The notes under the pieces: model-generated
Databases searched by the model: none
Seen by the model: the letters and a program-made list of their open reading frames with translations, nothing else
What the model was told of the DNA's origin: nothing
Made by a program: the position numbers and the translations under genes
Shown: positions 8,514 to 15,732 of the stretch, in pieces
Position numbering within the stretch: the stretch's first letter is position 1
Layout of the letters: each line of letters opens with the position of its first letter
NCBI RefSeq assembly: GCF_002549795.1
Contig: NZ_CP021435.1
Span: forward strand, 2,604,001-2,668,000
DNA length: 64,000 nucleotides
Source: Halomonas beimenensis
GTDB lineage: Bacteria > Pseudomonadota > Gammaproteobacteria > Pseudomonadales > Halomonadaceae
Direction of reading: 5' to 3'

Positions 8514-9062
8514 TCAGAACGACGAGCCCGGCTCGGCCAGGAAGGCCCGCTCCGCGTCGGTGGACTCGCGCCCGAGCAGGGCGTTGCGATGCGGATAGCG
8601 TCCGAAGCGTACCAGGATGTCACGGTGCCGGCGCTCGAAGCGAAGGTTGTCCTCGAGCCCGGGCTGGTCGAACAGGCGTAGCGCCTCCTCGTGGATGACC
8701 AGGGACTCGCTGTGCATGTAGGGCATGTAGAGGAAGGCCCGCTCGACCGTTGCCAGCTCGGCATCCAGGCCACGGCTCACCGCCTCCTGGGCCAGCACCA
8801 GGGCCTGGGGATCGGCGGCGAAGGCCTCGGCGGTGTCCCGGTGGATGTTGCGCGAGAACTGGTCGAGCACCAGGATCTCGGCGAGCCGTCCCCTGGGGTC
8901 GGCGCGCCAGTGCCACAGTTCCCCCCGCCGGGCGACCGCCAGGGTGTCGGCGAAGCGCCGGGCGATCTCGGCATCCAGCGCAGGGTCCTTGCGGAACCAT
9001 TGGGCCGGGGCGAGCTCCCCGAACCAGAAGTCGATGACGGTCTGGGCGTCCTGGCCAGCCAT
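8514..9062 (-). CDS. DUF924 family protein
   Basis: This is a 182-residue protein of the DUF924 family, a TPR-like all-helical fold present in many bacteria and eukaryotes. Family landmarks are visible: VIDFWFGE at the N-terminus, QWFRKDPALDAEIARRF, LAEILVLDQFSRNIHRDTAEAFAADPQAL in the middle, and FLYMPYMHSESLVIHEEAL followed by ERRHRDILVRFGRYPHRN. No catalytic function is established for the family, and none can be read here. It has no signal peptide. The gene starts 64 bases from repeat element A, so its promoter must lie in that short gap or inside the element. Confidence 0.9.
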   Translation of the reverse strand: MAGQDAQTVIDFWFGELAPAQWFRKDPALDAEIARRFADTLAVARRGELWHWRADPRGRLAEILVLDQFSRNIHRDTAEAFAADPQALVLAQEAVSRGLDAELATVERAFLYMPYMHSESLVIHEEALRLFDQPGLEDNLRFERRHRDILVRFGRYPHRNALLGRESTDAERAFLAEPGSSF

Positions 9063-9126
9063 GGCGTCGTTGCCTCCCTGTAGGACGGGACCACGACCCG
9101 GTCCCGACTGGTATCATCCCAGCTTA

Positions 9127-9355
9127 GGCTGTGTCTGAAAAGTCGGCGAGCGAAGGCTAGACAAGGCAAAAAACAACGACAAATCGGCAAGGAGTGCCGA
9201 TTTGGGCAGCTCCGCTGCTCGAAGAGCGAGCGACATGGATGTCGCGAGTCAAAAGCCGGAGTTTACGAGCGCTGAATGAGGACTTTGACCGGGCTCGCGC
9301 ACGAGTTGATTTTTAACGCCGTATAGCCGAGCGCAGACACTTTTCGGACATTGCC
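9127..9355 (+). repeat. Structured intergenic repeat element A (MITE-like), 229 bp
   Basis: The stretch is bounded by imperfect inverted repeats: GGCTGTGTCTGAAAAGT (9127-9143) and the complement of GGCAATGTCCGAAAAGT (9339-9355), 14 of 17 matching. TA flanks both ends (CTTA before, TAGC after), which could be a two-base target duplication. Inside are the motif CGGCGAGCGA (9144-9153), a perfect hairpin at 9181-9203 (stem AAATCGGCA, loop AGGAG), the block CCGGAGTTTAC followed by TGAATGAGGA (9256-9282), and CGAGCGCAG just before the right end. The same motifs in the same order occur in elements B and C. No open reading frame fits. Together with 9063-9126 and 9356-9396, where I see nothing else, it fills the 334-base gap. 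Confidence 0.7.
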
Positions 9356-9396
9356 TAGCAGGATGCCCCTTTCCCTTCACCCACCGATCGAGTGCC

Positions 9397-9615
9397 ATGA
9401 CCGCCTATCAACTCCTCCAGATGCTCGGCTACGCCTTCAACATCATCGGCCTGGTGGTGTGCATCGCCGGCCTCACCCTGGCCCGCCACCCCAGCCGGCG
9501 CCTGCTCGGCCGGCTGATCGCCGCGCTGGGCTTCGTGATCGCCGCCTCGCCGGTGCTGGTCCAGCTGCTCGGCCTGGTGGAACCGGTCCCCGTAGGCGTG
9601 GTGCCGCCCCAGTAG
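9397..9615 (+). CDS. Small hydrophobic membrane protein, unknown function
   Basis: This is a predicted 72-residue protein with two membrane segments: AFNIIGLVVCIAGLTLA (about residues 13-29) and LLGRLIAALGFVIAASPVLVQLLGL (about 36-60). They are joined by a short basic loop (RHPSRR), and the tail is proline-rich. I do not recognise the family. GAG lies a few bases before the ATG, a weak ribosome site. It sits 41 bases downstream of repeat element A and 76 bases before an MFS gene on the same strand. It could be an independent small gene or the first gene of that unit. Base composition matches its neighbours. Confidence 0.6.
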   Translation: MTAYQLLQMLGYAFNIIGLVVCIAGLTLARHPSRRLLGRLIAALGFVIAASPVLVQLLGLVEPVPVGVVPPQ

Positions 9616-9691
9616 CCGACGCCCGCTTCATCCGGACGACCCAGGACGGGTATGCTGGAAGCTTTCCAGGCCATCCGAAAAGGACCTCATC

Positions 9692-10870
9692 GTGCCCCTC
9701 GCCGTCACCCTGCTGTCGCTGTGTCAGGCCCTGCTGATCAGCGGCAATATCCTGCTGATCGCCGTGTCGCCGCTGATCGGCGCCGAGCTCGCCCCCTCCC
9801 CCGCCTGGTCCACGGCCCCGGTGGCCACCCAGTGGCTCGGCCTGATGTGCGCCACCATCCCGGCCTCGCTGATCATGGCCCGACTCGGGCGGCGTCGCGG
9901 CTTCATGCTCGGCAACCTGCTGGGCCTGGGCGGCGTGATGCTGGCGGTGAAGGCGCTCACCGACCAAGCCTTCCTGCCGTTCCTGGCCGCCACCTGGCTG
10001 ATCGGCATCGGCATCGGCTTCGGCCAGCTGTACCGCTTCGCCGCGGTGGAGGCGGCGCCGGCGGCGCTTCGCGACCGGGCCATCGGCCTGGTGATGGGCG
10101 GCGGGGTACTGGCCGCCTTCTTCGGGCCCTGGCTGGCGCGCCATAGCCGCGAGCTGGCGGAGGTCCCCTTCCTGGGCAGCTTCCTGGGCCTCGGCGCCCT
10201 CTATCTGCTGGCCCTGGGGGTGCTATCGCTGATCCGCCTGCCGCCACCGGAACGCACCCACGGCGAGGGCCAGGCCCGGCCGCTGGGCGAGATCCTTCGC
10301 CAGCCCACCTTCGTGGTGGCGGTGACCGCGGCGCTGATCGGCTACGGGGTGATGAACCTGGCCATGACCGCCACCCCGCTGGCCATGTCGGCCACGGGGC
10401 TCCACTTCGACCATGTCGCCACTACCATCCAGTGGCACGTGGTGGCGATGTTCCTGCCCTCCTTCGTCACCGGCCGACTGACCGCCCGCTTCGGCGCCAG
10501 CCGCATGATCCTCGCCGGCAGCGCCCTGCTGCTGGCCAGCGCCCTGGTGGCCCAGCTCCATGCCGGCCTGATGGGGTTCCATCTCGGCCTGGTGCTGCTC
10601 GGGCTGGGGTGGAACTTCTCCTTCCTGCCCGCCACCGGCCTGCTGACCGAGACCTATCGTCCCGCCGAGAAGGCCCGCACCCAGGCCGCCAACGAGTTCC
10701 TGGTCTTCACCACCGTGACCCTGACCGCCCTGTTCGCCGGCCCCCTGGTCGATGCCCTGGGCTGGTCGCGGCTCAACGCGGTGCTGTTGCCGCTGTGCGT
10801 GCTGCCGGTGATGGCACTGGGCTGGCGACGGCTGGTGACGAGCCGGGCCCCCGAGGCCACCCCCCAGTGA
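9692..10870 (+). CDS. Major facilitator superfamily transporter
   Basis: This 392-residue integral membrane protein has about twelve hydrophobic segments and the MFS loop signature MARLGRRRGFMLGN between segments 2 and 3. A second half starts near residue 200 after the polar linker RLPPPERTHGEGQARPLGE. Initiation is at a GTG with AAGGA 8 bases upstream. The second-half TM4 region (GLVLLGLGWNFSFLPATGLL) and YRPAEKARTQAANEFLVF resemble the uncharacterised YcaD/'MFS_1' drug-metabolite group. The substrate cannot be read from sequence. It is followed after 22 bases by ycjX and may share its transcript, though no functional link is known. Confidence 0.85.
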   Translation: MPLAVTLLSLCQALLISGNILLIAVSPLIGAELAPSPAWSTAPVATQWLGLMCATIPASLIMARLGRRRGFMLGNLLGLGGVMLAVKALTDQAFLPFLAATWLIGIGIGFGQLYRFAAVEAAPAALRDRAIGLVMGGGVLAAFFGPWLARHSRELAEVPFLGSFLGLGALYLLALGVLSLIRLPPPERTHGEGQARPLGEILRQPTFVVAVTAALIGYGVMNLAMTATPLAMSATGLHFDHVATTIQWHVVAMFLPSFVTGRLTARFGASRMILAGSALLLASALVAQLHAGLMGFHLGLVLLGLGWNFSFLPATGLLTETYRPAEKARTQAANEFLVFTTVTLTALFAGPLVDALGWSRLNAVLLPLCVLPVMALGWRRLVTSRAPEATPQ

Positions 10871-10892
10871 GCCGCGACAGGGACGCCGCACC

Positions 10893-12281
10893 ATGCGCCA
10901 ACCGTTGACTCGGGAACTGACCGACCTGCTCGAGCGCGGCCGCGACCGGCAGCTGCGCCTGGCGGTCACCGGCCTGTCACGCTCGGGCAAGACCGCCTTC
11001 CTCACCTCCCTGGTCCACCAGCTTCGCCACGCCGGCCTGGCGGCCCGCCTCGACCTGCTGCCGGCGGCGCGGGAGGGACGCCTGCTCGGGGCTCGCCGTG
11101 TCGAGCAGCAGGACCTGGGGGTGCCGCGCTTTCCCTATGACCGGGCCATGGCGGCCCTGGACGACTCCCCGCCCCGCTGGCCCGAGCCCACCCGGGGCAT
11201 CAGCGAGCTGCGCCTGGTGATCCGCTACCGCCCCCGCCGCCCGGGCTGGGTGGGCGGCGACACCCGCCGGCTGACGCTGGATCTCTTCGACTACCCGGGG
11301 GAATGGCTGCTCGACCTGCCGCTGCTGGGCCACGACTTCGCCTCCTGGAGCCGGGCCCAGGTGCTGGATCGGGGCGAGCGCGCCACGCTGTTCGCCGACT
11401 GGCGCCAGGCGGTGGCGGGCCTGGATCCGGCCGAGACGGTCGAGGAAGGCCGACTGGCCGAGATCGCCGAGCGCTATGCCGAGGGACTTCGCGCGGCCCG
11501 GGAGGCCGGCTTCGCCGACCTCCAGCCCGGCCGCTTCCTGCTACCCGGCGAGCTCGAGGGCGCCCCCGTGCTGCAGTTCTTCCCCTTGCCGGGACTCGAG
11601 CGGGTGGATCAGGCGCGCCTGGCCGGGCTGCCGCCGGAGAGCCTCTACGCGACCCTGGCCCGGCGCTTTCGCCACTACCAGCAGCACATCGTCAAGCCGT
11701 TCTATCGCGAACACTTCCGGCGCTTCGACCGCCAGATCGTGCTGGTGGACGTGCTGGGCGCCCTGGATGCCGGCCCCGAGCGCTTCGAGGACCTCTCCCG
11801 GGCCCTGTCCCGCCTGATGCAGAGCTTCGACTACGGCCGACGCAGCCTGCTGTCGCGGCTGTTCGCGCCACGCATCGAGCGCCTGGCCATCGCCGCCACC
11901 AAGGCCGACCACGTCACCCCGGAACAGCACGAGCCCCTCACCGGCCTGCTGGAGGCGCTGCTGGCCGAGCCGCTCCAGGACCTGCGCTTCGCCGACGTAC
12001 CGGTGCGCGCGCTGAGCCTGGCCTCGATCCGGGCCACCGAGGCCCGCGAGGTCGACCATCAGGGCCGGCGTCAGCCGGTCCTGCGGGGCACCACCCTGGA
12101 CGGCGAGACGACGCTGCTGTTCCCGGGGGAGGTGCCGGCGCGGCTGCCCGACGCCGACTTCTGGACCCGCCAGGGCTTCGAGTTCCCGGCCTTCCGCCCG
12201 CTACCGCGTGACGGCGATACCCTGCCCCATATCCGCCTGGACGTGGCCCTGGACTGGCTGATCGGAGACAAGCTGACATGA
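10893..12281 (+). CDS. ycjX: YcjX family P-loop ATPase/GTPase-like protein (DUF463)
   Basis: The 462-residue protein belongs to the YcjX (DUF463) family of stress-related P-loop proteins. The P loop GLSRSGKT is at residues 27-34. LDLFDYPGEWLLDLPLL, with the family DYPGEWL, and the switch-like IVLVDVLGALDAG follow, and the family segment RLAIAATKADHV is near residue 330. YcjX of E. coli lies in the psp (phage-shock) locus beside ycjF, and the same pair occurs here, overlapping by 4 bases (ATGA). No pspABC genes are next to it, so the pair is detached from the Psp operon in this genome. The ATG at 10893 follows GGGACGCCGCACC without a strong ribosome site. Confidence 0.9.
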   Translation: MRQPLTRELTDLLERGRDRQLRLAVTGLSRSGKTAFLTSLVHQLRHAGLAARLDLLPAAREGRLLGARRVEQQDLGVPRFPYDRAMAALDDSPPRWPEPTRGISELRLVIRYRPRRPGWVGGDTRRLTLDLFDYPGEWLLDLPLLGHDFASWSRAQVLDRGERATLFADWRQAVAGLDPAETVEEGRLAEIAERYAEGLRAAREAGFADLQPGRFLLPGELEGAPVLQFFPLPGLERVDQARLAGLPPESLYATLARRFRHYQQHIVKPFYREHFRRFDRQIVLVDVLGALDAGPERFEDLSRALSRLMQSFDYGRRSLLSRLFAPRIERLAIAATKADHVTPEQHEPLTGLLEALLAEPLQDLRFADVPVRALSLASIRATEAREVDHQGRRQPVLRGTTLDGETTLLFPGEVPARLPDADFWTRQGFEFPAFRPLPRDGDTLPHIRLDVALDWLIGDKLT

Positions 12282-13327
12282 CCGCACCGCGCGACAGCGA
12301 TCCGCAACCGGGGCGCCGCTTCCCGCTGGACGACCCACCCCCGGCCGATGAGCCTCCCGCGCCGGGCCGCCGTTTCGCTCCGGAACGGGACAGCCGTCCC
12401 CTGGCCAGCCCCGAGGCTCCCGAAGCCAGCGAGGTCGGCATGGACGCCACCCTGGCGCCTCCGCGGCGGCGTCGCTGGGCCCTGCTGGGTCTGCTGGTCG
12501 GAGGACTGGCCCTGGGTGGGGTCGAGCTCGCCCTGTCGCTCCCGGCCGCGCTGGCGACCGGCGACTGGCTGGCCCTGGGCTGGGGGCTGCTGGGGCTGGG
12601 AGCGATCGGCCTGGGAACGACGGCCCTGGCTCGCGAGCTCTGGCGACTCCGCCGCCTTCGGGCTCACGGTCGTCTGCGCGACGCCCTGGCGGCGATGCCC
12701 GAGATGCCCCCTCGCCAGGCCCTGGCCACGGCGACGGCGTTGCGCGACCGCCTTGGGCTGGATGCCGACCACCCCCATTGGCGCGCCTTCGTCGCGGCCC
12801 GCCAACCGCATCACGACGGCAGGGAGCTGCAGTCACTGCTCACCCACCATCTGCTGGCGCCCCGAGACCGGGAGGCGCGCCGGCTGATCTCGGGCATGAA
12901 CGGCGAAACGGCGGTCATGGTGGCGCTCAGTCCCCTCACCCTGGTGGACATGGCGCTGGTGGCATGGCGTCATCTCGCGCTGATCGACCGGCTGTGCCGA
13001 CTCTATGGCCTGGAACTCGGTTATGCGGCGCGGGTCCGCCTGCTGCGCTGGGTGTTACGCGACATGGCCTTCGCCGGCGCCAGCGAGCTGGCCGGGGAGG
13101 CCGGCATGGAATGGCTGTCGATGGACCTCGCCGGCCGGCTCTCGGCCCGGGCCGGCCAGGGGCTGGCGGTCGGCCTGCTCGGGGCCCGCCTGGGCCTGCG
13201 CGCCCAACGGCTGACCCGCCCGCTGGCCTTCGAGGAGGCGCAGCGGCCCCGCCTGGCGGACCTGCGCCGGGAGCTCTGGGGGCGGCTGCGTCGCCTGGAG
13301 GGCCGGGAGGAGCGTCCCGGAGGTTGA
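12278..13327 (+). CDS. ycjF: YcjF/TIGR01620 family membrane protein (DUF697)
   Basis: The 349-residue inner-membrane protein pairs with YcjX. The N-terminal 70 residues are polar and Pro/Arg-rich. Two membrane segments follow (WALLGLLVGGLALGGVELAL and WLALGWGLLGLGAIGLGTTAL), and then a helical cytoplasmic DUF697 domain with ISGMNGETAVMVALSPLTLVDMALVAWRHLALIDRLCRLYG, a signature of the family. Its start overlaps the ycjX stop by 4 bases, giving translational coupling. The function is unknown. In E. coli the genes are in the phage-shock regulon, suggesting a role in membrane integrity (inference). The stop codon overlaps a putative FNR/Anr box of the next gene. Confidence 0.88.
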   Translation: MTAPRDSDPQPGRRFPLDDPPPADEPPAPGRRFAPERDSRPLASPEAPEASEVGMDATLAPPRRRRWALLGLLVGGLALGGVELALSLPAALATGDWLALGWGLLGLGAIGLGTTALARELWRLRRLRAHGRLRDALAAMPEMPPRQALATATALRDRLGLDADHPHWRAFVAARQPHHDGRELQSLLTHHLLAPRDREARRLISGMNGETAVMVALSPLTLVDMALVAWRHLALIDRLCRLYGLELGYAARVRLLRWVLRDMAFAGASELAGEAGMEWLSMDLAGRLSARAGQGLAVGLLGARLGLRAQRLTRPLAFEEAQRPRLADLRRELWGRLRRLEGREERPGG

Positions 13328-13364
13328 TACAGGTCACCCCATCAACGCCCGGGACGGCTAGGCT
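13324..13364 (+). promoter_or_regulatory. Putative FNR/Anr-type box and -10 of the first usp gene
   Basis: TTGAT-ACAG-GTCAC (13324-13337) resembles the FNR/Anr consensus TTGAT-N4-ATCAA, with a good left half and a weak right half. TAGGCT (13359-13364) could be the -10. A start point 7 bases later places the centre of the box at about -41, the position at which FNR activates class II promoters. It overlaps the ycjF stop. Confidence 0.5.
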
Positions 13365-13400
13365 AGGGGTATCCCCCATCGACAAGCAAGGAGCCCCGAC

Positions 13401-13841
13401 ATGTTCCAGACCATCCTCGTCCCCATCGACGGCTCGGAGCACTCGCGCCTGGCGCTGTGCGTGGCCTGCAAGCTGGCCCGCCAGGAGGACGGCCAGCTCG
13501 TGCTGCTGCACATCCCCGAGGAGCTGCCCCATGAGCCCCTGCTGGTCTGGGGGGCCGGCGCCGTGCCCATGGGCGCCACCCTGGAGAAGCGCAAGGAGGT
13601 CGGCCAGGAGCTGCTCGACCGGGCCAGCGAAGAGGCCAAGACGCTGGGCGTGAAACAGGTCGAGCCGGTCCTCACCCAGGGAGATCCGAGCCAGGCCATC
13701 CTCTCCGCCGCCGAGGAGCGCGGCGTGGACGCCATCGTCATGGGCAGCCGCGGCCTCGGCGACCTCAAGGGCCTGGTGGTGGGCAGCGTGTCCCACAAGG
13801 TCACCCACGGTGCGCAGTGCCGAGTGATCACCGTCCACTGA
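13401..13841 (+). CDS. Universal stress protein (UspA family), first of a tandem pair
   Basis: The 146-residue single-domain universal stress protein starts with the beta strand TILVPIDGSEHSRLAL. It ends with the ATP-binding motif of the UspFG-like class, MGSRGLGDLKGLVVGSVSHKVTHGAQCRVITVH, where G-x2-G-x9-G-S/T is seen. It probably binds ATP. Such proteins help survival in stasis, oxygen limitation or osmotic stress; the precise task is unknown. AAGGAG lies 8 bases before the ATG. A putative FNR/Anr box upstream suggests low-oxygen control, as known for several Pseudomonas usp genes. A hairpin at 13849-13873 separates it from the second, paralogous copy. Confidence 0.93.
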   Translation: MFQTILVPIDGSEHSRLALCVACKLARQEDGQLVLLHIPEELPHEPLLVWGAGAVPMGATLEKRKEVGQELLDRASEEAKTLGVKQVEPVLTQGDPSQAILSAAEERGVDAIVMGSRGLGDLKGLVVGSVSHKVTHGAQCRVITVH

Positions 13842-13848
13842 GCCCCGC

Positions 13849-13873
13849 GGCCACGCCCTTCCCGGGCGTGGCC
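13849..13873 (+). terminator. Hairpin after the first usp gene
   Basis: A 10-bp stem GGCCACGCCC/GGGCGTGGCC with a 5-base loop begins 7 bases after the stop codon. There is no T tract, so it may be a weak terminator or an RNA-stabilising stem that uncouples the two usp genes. Confidence 0.55.
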
Positions 13874-13923
13874 GGTCACGGGCTTCCTGACGGCAGCCGT
13901 CAACCGGCACGGAGGTAGAGACC

Positions 13924-14364
13924 ATGTTCCGTTCCCTGCTGGTCCCCATCGACGGGTCCCCCCATGCCCGCAAGGCCCTCTCCCTGGCGTGTCAGCTCGC
14001 TCGCCACGAGGAGACCTTCCTGGTGTTGCTGCACATCCCCGAGGCCCTGCCCCACGATCCGCCGCTGGTGTGGGGGGTGGGCACCCAGGCCGTGGAGGAC
14101 TCCCGGGAAGCCCGGGAGCGCCAGGCCCAGGCCATGGTCGACAAGGCCGCGGAGGAGGCCCGCGACCTGGGCGCCGTTCACGTCGAGACGCTGATCCGCC
14201 GCGGGGATCCCACCCGTACCATCCTCGAGGTGGCCAAGGCCCGGGACGTCGACGCCATCCTGATGGGCAGCCGCGGTCTGAGCGACCTGCGCGGCCTGCT
14301 CACCGGCAGCGTTTCCCACAAGGTCAGCCATGCCGCCGAGTGCAGCGTGATCACCGTCCACTGA
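13924..14364 (+). CDS. Universal stress protein (UspA family), second of a tandem pair
   Basis: This is another 146-residue universal stress protein, the same length as the gene upstream and clearly its paralogue: both contain LLVPIDGS, EALPHDPPLVWG and EELPHEPLLVWG, and a terminal MGSRGLSDLRGLLTGSVSHKVSHAAECSVITVH ATP motif. The pair probably arose by tandem duplication. GGAGGTAGAG precedes the ATG. The gap between the genes holds a hairpin and the odd palindrome TGACGGC-A-GCCGTCA (13888-13902), just before the ribosome site. The next gene, gtsD, is convergent and only 33 bases away. Confidence 0.93.
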   Translation: MFRSLLVPIDGSPHARKALSLACQLARHEETFLVLLHIPEALPHDPPLVWGVGTQAVEDSREARERQAQAMVDKAAEEARDLGAVHVETLIRRGDPTRTILEVAKARDVDAILMGSRGLSDLRGLLTGSVSHKVSHAAECSVITVH

Positions 14365-14397
14365 ACCGGACGCCTGGGGAGCCGGCGCCGCGCCGTC

Positions 14398-15519
14398 TCA
14401 GGCGACCCGGCGTTCGCTGTCGCGATCGAAGAGCACCGCCCGGCGCATGTCCACGCGCAGGTCGAGGCGTTCGCCCGGTCTCACCCGGCAATGCGGATCC
14501 ACCCGGGCGGTGATCTCGTCCTCGCCCAGCGGCAGGCGCAACAGGATGTCGGCCCCGGTGGGCTCGACCACGCTGACGATGGCCGAGAGCGGCGTGCCCT
14601 CGGCCCGCTCGCCGAGGCGGACGTCCTCCTCGGCGAAGTGCTCCGGGCGCAGCCCCAGCACCAGCGAACGGCCGACCTGGCCGGCCAGGGCCTCGGTCTC
14701 GCGGCTCGCCGGCCAGGGCAGTACCAGGTCGTCGGCCCCGGGGGTGGCCACGCGCAGGCGGTAGTCCCCCGCCTGCCCTTCCAGGGTGGCGTCGATGAAG
14801 TTCATCGCCGGCGAGCCCATGAAGCCGGCCACGAAGATATCCACCGGATCGTTGTAGATCTCGTCGGGCGTGCCCAGCTGCAGGATCCGCCCATCGCGCA
14901 TCACCGCGATGCAGTCGGCCAGGGTCATGGCCTCGATCTGGTCGTGGGTGACGTAGACGATGGTGGTGCCCAGGCGCTGGTGGAGCTTCTTGATCTCGGT
15001 GCGCATCTCCACCCGCAGCTTGGCGTCCAGGTTGGAGAGCGGCTCGTCGAAGAGGTAGATCTGCGGCTGCCGGGCCAGGGCCCGGCCCATGGCCACCCGC
15101 TGGCGCTGGCCGCCGGAGAGCTGGGACGGCTTGCGCTCCAGGAGGTGGGAGATCTGCAGCAGGTCGGCGACCCGCTCCACCGCGGCCTCGCGCTCGGCCT
15201 TGGGCACCTTGCGCATCTCCAGGCCGAAGGCGATGTTGCCGCGCACCGTCATGCTCGGGTAGAGGGCGTAGGACTGGAAGACCATGGCGATGTCCCGCTC
15301 GGCGGGCGTGCGCCAGGTGATGTCCTCGCCGCCGATGTGGATCTCCCCTGAGGTCACCGGCTCGAGCCCGGCGATGGCGTTCATCAGGGTCGACTTGCCG
15401 CAGCCCGACGGCCCGACCAGGATCAGGAACTCCCCGGAGTCGATGGCCAGGCTGACGTCCTTGAGCACCTGGGTGCTGCCGAAGTCCTTGCAGACGTGTT
15501 GGATTTCCAAAGCTGACAT
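14398..15519 (-). CDS. gtsD: Glucose/mannose ABC transporter ATP-binding protein GtsD (MalK type)
   Basis: The 373-residue ATPase of the MalK/UgpC class energises sugar import through the GtsBC permeases. Visible motifs are Walker A GPSGCGKST (residues 36-44), the Q-loop AMVFQSYALYP, signature LSGGQRQR, Walker B IYLFDEPLSNLDAKL and the H-loop VYVTHDQIEAMTLAD. The C-terminal 130 residues form the regulatory OB (TOBE) domain with VLGLRPEHF. GAGAGAG upstream supports the ATG. It is the last gene of the gts operon but is separated from gtsC by repeat element B, so its level may be uncoupled from that of the permeases. Confidence 0.9.
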   Translation of the reverse strand: MSALEIQHVCKDFGSTQVLKDVSLAIDSGEFLILVGPSGCGKSTLMNAIAGLEPVTSGEIHIGGEDITWRTPAERDIAMVFQSYALYPSMTVRGNIAFGLEMRKVPKAEREAAVERVADLLQISHLLERKPSQLSGGQRQRVAMGRALARQPQIYLFDEPLSNLDAKLRVEMRTEIKKLHQRLGTTIVYVTHDQIEAMTLADCIAVMRDGRILQLGTPDEIYNDPVDIFVAGFMGSPAMNFIDATLEGQAGDYRLRVATPGADDLVLPWPASRETEALAGQVGRSLVLGLRPEHFAEEDVRLGERAEGTPLSAIVSVVEPTGADILLRLPLGEDEITARVDPHCRVRPGERLDLRVDMRRAVLFDRDSERRVA

Positions 15520-15560
15520 GGCGATTGCTCTCTCGAAGTTGTTGTTGGGAATGGCCCAGA

Positions 15561-15732
15561 GGGAGGCACTGATTTATGTCGCGAGCGATGAGAGGCGGGG
15601 GCGCCTAGCCTGGCCGCCGCCGGCGCACAGCAACCGGAGTTGACGGTCGGCTCAATGAGGATTGAGACGGTCCGACGCTTCGGCACCGCCGGCGGTCAGG
15701 ATATCGAGCGCAGCAATAAATCAGTGTTTCCC
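15561..15732 (+). repeat. Structured intergenic repeat element B (MITE-like), 172 bp
   Basis: It is bounded by GGGAGGCACTGATTTAT (15561-15577) and the complement of GGGAAACACTGATTTAT (15716-15732), 15 of 17 matching. Core motifs, in order, are TCGCGAGCGA (15579-15588), CCGGAGTTGAC then TCAATGAGGA (15634-15661), and ATATCGAGCGCAG before the right end. Inner arms CTGGCCGCCGCCGG and CCGCCGGCGGTCAGG can pair, so the whole element can fold into a long hairpin. The right end covers the first base of the gtsC stop triplet (15732-15734). It shares its core with elements A and C and has exactly the length of C. Confidence 0.72.

Noticed and set aside
9127..9355. Element A as an insertion sequence carrying a transposase
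   Set aside because: It is 229 bases with no reading frame of useful length; at most a non-autonomous element.
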